12,022 bases of DNA from Alkalimonas sp. (GTDB lineage: Bacteria > Pseudomonadota > Gammaproteobacteria > Enterobacterales > Alteromonadaceae). Below are positions 8,098-12,022 of the stretch, piece by piece. Both the position numbers and the translations under genes were made by a program. The DNA is taken from contig SKGJ01000111.1 in NCBI GenBank assembly GCA_007117525.1, forward strand, positions 1 through 12,022, given 5' to 3'. The notes under the pieces are model-generated. The model searched no databases. It saw only the letters and a program-made list of their open reading frames with translations, and was not told the DNA's origin. Position 1 is the stretch's first letter. The number at the start of each line of letters is the position of its first letter.

Positions 8098-10461
8098 ATG
8101 ACCATACAAGATCCACATCTTGCCCGCGAGCAAGAAAAGTACGACAACCCTATCCCAAGTCGGGAATACATTCTTGAGCACATTGAAAAGCGGCAACAAC
8201 CTGCCTACTTTGAGGAATTGGTTGCCGAGCTCAAATTGACCGACGACGACGCTATTTTCGCACTGAAAAAGCGGCTGCGCGCGATGGAGCGTGACGGTCA
8301 GCTGATTTTTACCAAAAACAAGCGCTATGGTCTGGTCGATCGGATGGACCTGAAAAAAGGCCGGGTCATTGGTCACAGAGATGGCTTTGGCTTTTTAAAG
8401 CTGGATGACGGTGGTCCGGATTGGTTTATTCCCAATTACGAAATGCATCGCTTGCTGCATGGCGACCGGGTGCTTGCCACCCTGGCCGAAGGCCGTGGCC
8501 GACAGAAAACTGAAGCCCGTATTGTGCGCATTCTGGAACCCAGAACCGAGGCGGTGGTCGGCCGCTATTACCGTGATTATGCCCTGGCAGTGGTGGTGCC
8601 GGATGATCCACGCATCGGTCAGGACATTGTGATCCCGGAAGGGGCCCAAGGTGAGGCTCGTCATGGCCAGGTGGTGCTGGTGGATATTACTGAGCGCCCT
8701 ACCAAGCGGGTGAATGCCGTTGGCCGGGTGATCGAAGTGCTGGGTGAGCACATGGCCCCAGGCATGGAAATCGAAGTAGCGATCCGCAACCATCAGATCC
8801 CGCATCAATTCCCGGATGCCGTCAACAAACAGGTCAGCCGCTATGGCGCTGAGGTATCGGCTGCTGATAAAGCGGGCCGTATCGACCTGACGGCGATGCC
8901 GCTGCTGACCATCGATGGTGAAGATGCCCGCGACTTTGACGATGCTGTCTATGCCGAGTCTCGCGACGATGGCGGTTGGCGGCTGTGGGTGGCCATCGCT
9001 GATGTCAGTAGCTATGTGCAGGTGGATACACCGCTGGATCAGGAAGCTTTGCTGCGCGGCACCTCGGTCTATTTCCCGGACCAGGTGGTGCCTATGCTGC
9101 CAGAAGCTTTGTCCAATGGGCTCTGTTCGCTGAACCCACAGGTGGACCGGCTGTGCCTGGTGGCCGAAATGGACATCAGTGCCCAGGGCAAGCTGCAAAG
9201 TTACCGTTTTTTTGAAGCGGTGATGAACTCCAAGGCCCGTCTGACCTATTCGAAGGTGTACGCCATTCTGCAGGGCGATGCGGCCCTGCGCCAGCAATAC
9301 CAGGCCAACATCACCACTCTGGAAACCCTGTACAGCTTGTACCGGCGCTTGGCGAAAACCCGGGCCCAGCGTGGCGCCATTGAGTTCGATACGGTGGAAA
9401 CCCGTTTTATTTTTAACAGCCACCGCAAAATTGAGCAAATCGTACCGGTGCACCGCAACGATGCGCACAAGCTGATCGAAGAATGCATGATCATGGCCAA
9501 TGTGGCGGCGGCACGTTTCCTGGAAAAACACAAAACACCAGCGCTGTATCGGGTGCATGAGCAGCCGGACCCAGACCGTTTTGCCAACTTCCGGCGTTTT
9601 TTGGCGGAGCTGGGCATTGAAACCACCTTACCGGACGAACCTGAGCCGCTGCAACTGGTGCAAGAGCTGGCGCGTTTGGCCGAGCGGCCAGACCGGGAGC
9701 TGATTGAAACCACCCTATTGCGTTCGATGAAACAAGCGGTCTATCAGGGCGATAATGAAGGACACTTTGGTCTGGCGTTGCCGGCTTATGCCCACTTTAC
9801 CTCGCCCATCCGGCGTTACCCGGACCTGGTGGTGCACCGCAGCATTAAGTCCATCCTGCAGCAGCAGGGCCAGACGCCAAAAGGGGCGCACCGGTACAGC
9901 CCTGAGCAAGTTGAACAACTGGGTGAACATTGCTCAATGACCGAGCGCCGGGCCGATGATGCGACCCGTGAGGTTTCGGACTGGCTGAAATGCGAGTACA
10001 TGCAAGATCATCTGGGCACGGAGTTCGATGGGGTGGTGTCGACCGTCACCAGCTTTGGGTTATTTGTCCGGTTAACCGATTTGTACATCGAGGGCCTGGT
10101 GCATGTCACCTCACTGAAAAACGATTACTACCATTTCGATGCCGAGCGTCAGGTGCTGATGGGGGAGCACTCGCGCCAGGGGTACCGTTTGGGCGATTTG
10201 GTGCGGGTCAAAGTGATGGCGGTGAATCTGGAAAGCCGGACCATTGATCTGGCGCTGGAAGAAAGCGGTACGCCACGCCCCAGCAAAGCCAAAGGCAAAG
10301 CCAAGGACACCAGTAAGCCTTTGCCAGGCAAGGTGGTGGTTAAAAGTGCGAAAAAGCCAGCGGGCAGCAAGCGCAAAGCCGTAGCCGCTAAACCCGCTGC
10401 CAAAGGCCGGCCTGGCAAAGCTGCCAGTAAAGGCAAGCCGAAAGCCAGGAAGAAAGGTTAA
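8098..10461 (+). CDS. rnr: ribonuclease R
   Basis: Processive 3'-to-5' hydrolytic exoribonuclease of the RNase II/RNB family that digests structured RNA. It acts in rRNA quality control, mRNA decay and trans-translation. The product has 787 residues from the ATG at 8098, which has AAGG at 8087-8090; an upstream in-frame TTG at 8077 has no better signal. Domains in order are an N-terminal helix-turn-helix (about 20-85), two cold-shock domains (about 85-240), the RNB catalytic domain (about 260-590), an S1 domain (about 639-721) and a basic tail. The catalytic signature DGEDARDFDD supplies D273, D279, D281 and D282, equivalent to D201, D207, D209 and D210 of E. coli RNase II. The tail (723-787) has 19 lysines and 4 arginines in 65 residues; such tails bind RNA and the SmpB-tmRNA system in E. 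coli. nsrR, its usual enterobacterial upstream neighbour, and rlmB, its usual downstream one, are absent here. Confidence 0.98.
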   Translation: MTIQDPHLAREQEKYDNPIPSREYILEHIEKRQQPAYFEELVAELKLTDDDAIFALKKRLRAMERDGQLIFTKNKRYGLVDRMDLKKGRVIGHRDGFGFLKLDDGGPDWFIPNYEMHRLLHGDRVLATLAEGRGRQKTEARIVRILEPRTEAVVGRYYRDYALAVVVPDDPRIGQDIVIPEGAQGEARHGQVVLVDITERPTKRVNAVGRVIEVLGEHMAPGMEIEVAIRNHQIPHQFPDAVNKQVSRYGAEVSAADKAGRIDLTAMPLLTIDGEDARDFDDAVYAESRDDGGWRLWVAIADVSSYVQVDTPLDQEALLRGTSVYFPDQVVPMLPEALSNGLCSLNPQVDRLCLVAEMDISAQGKLQSYRFFEAVMNSKARLTYSKVYAILQGDAALRQQYQANITTLETLYSLYRRLAKTRAQRGAIEFDTVETRFIFNSHRKIEQIVPVHRNDAHKLIEECMIMANVAAARFLEKHKTPALYRVHEQPDPDRFANFRRFLAELGIETTLPDEPEPLQLVQELARLAERPDRELIETTLLRSMKQAVYQGDNEGHFGLALPAYAHFTSPIRRYPDLVVHRSIKSILQQQGQTPKGAHRYSPEQVEQLGEHCSMTERRADDATREVSDWLKCEYMQDHLGTEFDGVVSTVTSFGLFVRLTDLYIEGLVHVTSLKNDYYHFDAERQVLMGEHSRQGYRLGDLVRVKVMAVNLESRTIDLALEESGTPRPSKAKGKAKDTSKPLPGKVVVKSAKKPAGSKRKAVAAKPAAKGRPGKAASKGKPKARKKG

Positions 10462-11063
10462 GCCTGACGACGGAACAACCGATAGGCCAGCTGACCGGCG
10501 ATTTTTTCCCGGTACAGCTGCCAGTTGGCTGGCACCGCTTGCAAAGGCAACTCTTTTTCAGTTTCCAGGTAGATCCAGGCATTGGTGCTGAGCCAGCCTT
10601 GCTGCTCCAGCAGCTGACAACAGGGTTCGGCGAGATGTTGTCGAAAGGGGGGGTCGATAAACACCAAATCAAAGGGCTGATCGCTATCTGGTTGGGTGCT
10701 GCTGCGCTGCTGCAAATAGTGCAGGCTGTCGGTCTGCACGACCTTGGCGCTGGCAGCCAAGGTTTGGCACAGGCTGTTTAGCTGCTGTGCTTGTTGGCGG
10801 TCTTTTTCCAGCAGCAGGGCAAAGCTGGCCTCCCGTGACAAGGCTTCCAGCGCCAGAGCGCCACTGCCGGCGAAGCAATCCAACACCCGTTGGCCGGTTA
10901 CTTCCTGCATCAACCAATTAAACAAGGTTTCCCGAACCCGATCGGTGGTGGGGCGGAGCCCCTCCGCGTCGGCGACTGGAATTTTACGGCCCCGCCAGCG
11001 TCCGCTGATGATGCGGATTTGGCCCGGGCTGTTGGCTTTTTTAGCGCTGGCTGCTCGTCTCAT
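10458..11063 (-). CDS. rsmD: 16S rRNA (guanine(966)-N(2))-methyltransferase RsmD
   Basis: SAM-dependent methyltransferase that makes m2G966 in helix 31 of 16S rRNA on assembled or near-assembled 30S particles. The product has 201 residues, against 198 in E. coli. The N-terminal part carries IRIISGRWRGRKI and LRPTTDRVRETLFNWL, which are typical RsmD segments for RNA binding and structure. Motif I for SAM binding is VLDCFAGSGALAL (60-72), and the catalytic N-P-P-Y-type motif is DPPF (137-140). The start at 11063 has no strong Shine-Dalgarno; the nearest AGG is about 15 bases upstream. The gene converges on rnr, with the two stop codons overlapping in TTAA (10458-10461), and diverges from ftsY with a 79-base gap. 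The rsmD/ftsY divergent pair is common in gammaproteobacteria. Confidence 0.97.
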   Translation of the reverse strand: MRRAASAKKANSPGQIRIISGRWRGRKIPVADAEGLRPTTDRVRETLFNWLMQEVTGQRVLDCFAGSGALALEALSREASFALLLEKDRQQAQQLNSLCQTLAASAKVVQTDSLHYLQQRSSTQPDSDQPFDLVFIDPPFRQHLAEPCCQLLEQQGWLSTNAWIYLETEKELPLQAVPANWQLYREKIAGQLAYRLFRRQA

Positions 11064-11090
11064 CTAATGGTTTATGCCTGTTGGTGAAGA

Positions 11091-11099
11091 TGCTAGTAT
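11091..11099 (+). promoter_or_regulatory. candidate ftsY promoter, extended -10
   Basis: TGC followed by TAGTAT (11094-11099) forms an extended -10 about 44 bases before the ftsY start; TATAAC at 11097-11102 is an overlapping alternative. No clear -35 is present. It overlaps the rsmD -10 on the other strand. Confidence 0.4.
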
Positions 11100-11124
11100 A
11101 ACGGCCAATTTTACCCGATTTGAA
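11095..11124 (-). promoter_or_regulatory. candidate rsmD promoter
   Basis: Read on the minus strand, TTCAAA (11124-11119) and TATACT (11100-11095) are separated by 18 bases. They match the -35 at four of six positions and the -10 at five of six. Transcription would begin about 25 bases before the rsmD start codon. Confidence 0.5.
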
Positions 11125-11142
11125 CGGCACTGACACCGACTT

Positions 11143-12022
11143 ATGAGCAAAGAATCCAAACTCTTCTCCTGGCTGGGCTTTGGCAAAAAAGCTGCGGCAG
11201 AATCTGAGCAGCCGGAAGCAACCACGGCGGATAGCGCCCCAACGCAAGCTGAGCACCCTGAGGACAATACTCAGGCCGCCTCCAGCGCACCAATCTCCAC
11301 CGGTTCTGAGACTGCAGAGCCTGAAAAGGGGGCTGAGTCTGAACCCAAGGCAGCTGCGGCCCCTCAGGCCAGTGCAGCGGATGCTTCGACCGGGCAAGCC
11401 CCTGCGGCCAAAACGGGTTTCTTCGCCCGCTTGCGGCAAGGTTTGAGCAAAACCAGCCAAAACCTGGGTGCTGGCCTGGCATCGCTCTTTGTGGGCAAAA
11501 AAATCGACGACGAGCTGTACGAAGAGTTGGAAACTCAGTTGTTGCTGGCCGATGTTGGGGTCGACACCACTCAGAAGCTGATTAAGCAGTTGACGCAGCA
11601 TGCCGACCGCAAAGCGTTAAAGGACGCCGACCAGCTGTACCAAAAGTTGCAACTGGATATGGCGACCATGCTGCAAGAGGTTGAGCAACCGCTGAAGCCG
11701 GAGCAAGGCAACGGCCCCTTTGTGATTCTGATGGTCGGTGTCAATGGGGTGGGCAAAACCACCACCATCGGCAAAATGGCACAGCAGTTTAAGCAGCAGG
11801 GGAAAAACGTGATGTTGGCGGCGGGCGACACCTTTCGGGCCGCAGCGGTCGAGCAATTGCAGGTTTGGGGGGAGCGCAATCAGATCCCGGTGGTGGCGCA
11901 GCATACCGGTGCCGACAGTGCTTCGGTGATCTTCGATGCCTACCAGGCCGCAAAGGCCCGCAAAGCCGATGTGCTGATTGCGGATACGGCCGGCCGTTTG
12001 CAGAACAAAGCCCACCTGATGG
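11143..12022 (+). CDS. ftsY: signal recognition particle receptor FtsY, 5' part (3' end outside window)
   Basis: SRP receptor GTPase that docks SRP-ribosome complexes at the inner membrane for co-translational insertion. The frame is open from the ATG at 11143 to the window end, giving 293 codons; E. coli FtsY has 497. The N-terminal MSKESKLFSWLGFGKK resembles the first lipid-binding helix of E. coli FtsY. The A domain (to about 90) is acidic and low in complexity, rich in Ala, Glu, Ser and Pro. The second membrane-binding helix, GFFARLRQGLSKT, begins the N domain (about 92-190). The G domain shows the P-loop GVNGVGKT (199-206), the GDTFRAAAVEQL segment and DTAGR (281-285). The G4 motif and C-terminus are cut off. 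No clear Shine-Dalgarno precedes the ATG. In many relatives ftsE and ftsX follow, which cannot be checked here. Confidence 0.97.
   Translation, partial: MSKESKLFSWLGFGKKAAAESEQPEATTADSAPTQAEHPEDNTQAASSAPISTGSETAEPEKGAESEPKAAAAPQASAADASTGQAPAAKTGFFARLRQGLSKTSQNLGAGLASLFVGKKIDDELYEELETQLLLADVGVDTTQKLIKQLTQHADRKALKDADQLYQKLQLDMATMLQEVEQPLKPEQGNGPFVILMVGVNGVGKTTTIGKMAQQFKQQGKNVMLAAGDTFRAAAVEQLQVWGERNQIPVVAQHTGADSASVIFDAYQAAKARKADVLIADTAGRLQNKAHLM

Noticed and set aside
8395..9558. 387-codon open frame on the minus strand inside rnr
   Set aside because: It lies wholly antisense to a well-conserved RNase R coding region, its His/Gln-rich translation resembles no family I know, and it is explained by codon bias of the plus-strand gene.
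10485..10510. Terminator for rnr within the end of rsmD (T-run at 10502-10507)
   Set aside because: The upstream bases form at best a 3-4 bp stem, too weak for an intrinsic terminator.
11041..11601. 186-codon minus-strand frame opposite ftsY
   Set aside because: It would cover both the rsmD start and the ftsY A-domain; the Ala/Glu-rich coding strand produces an open antisense frame by composition.

Overview
The window is a stretch of gammaproteobacterial chromosome, almost all core genes, with about 54% GC by eye. The order hflX-hflK-hflC ... purA ... rnr, and a divergent rsmD/ftsY pair, is typical of that class. A MotX-type Sel1 protein between purA and rnr, an arrangement I recall from Vibrio, points to a polar, sodium-driven flagellum. 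The source is therefore probably a marine or aquatic bacterium of the Vibrio/Shewanella/Alteromonas/Rheinheimera kind. This is inferred from gene content and order only; I cannot name a genus.

Layout. Bases 1-1053 are the 3' part of hflX (ribosome-associated GTPase). It is followed on the same strand by hflK (1090-2247) and hflC (2251-3132), the SPFH pair that controls the FtsH protease. A strong intrinsic terminator (3166-3190) closes the operon. Immediately after it is a kynureninase-like PLP enzyme of unknown substrate (3204-4379), then purA (4461-5762) with its own terminator. Next come a lipoprotein S41 serine protease (5851-7236), also terminated, motX (7394-8032) and rnr (8098-10461). 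The rsmD gene (10458-11063) runs on the minus strand and overlaps the end of rnr by 4 nt. Divergent from it is ftsY (11143 onward), cut by the window end. No stretch over about 160 bases lacks a gene.

How the genes work together. Much of the window concerns translation and membrane-protein quality: HflX rescues or splits ribosomes, RNase R degrades structured RNA, RsmD methylates 16S rRNA, FtsY receives SRP-ribosome complexes at the membrane, and HflKC regulates FtsH. PurA is housekeeping purine synthesis. The variable parts are the two inserted enzymes (aminotransferase-fold and S41 lipoprotease) and motX. I found no mobile element, CRISPR array, tRNA or rRNA, and no convincing undescribed multi-gene system. 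The points worth a second look are local: the motX regulatory region, cysteines beside both catalytic residues of the S41 protease, the aminotransferase gene placed directly behind a terminator, and the overlapping signals at rnr/rsmD and rsmD/ftsY.
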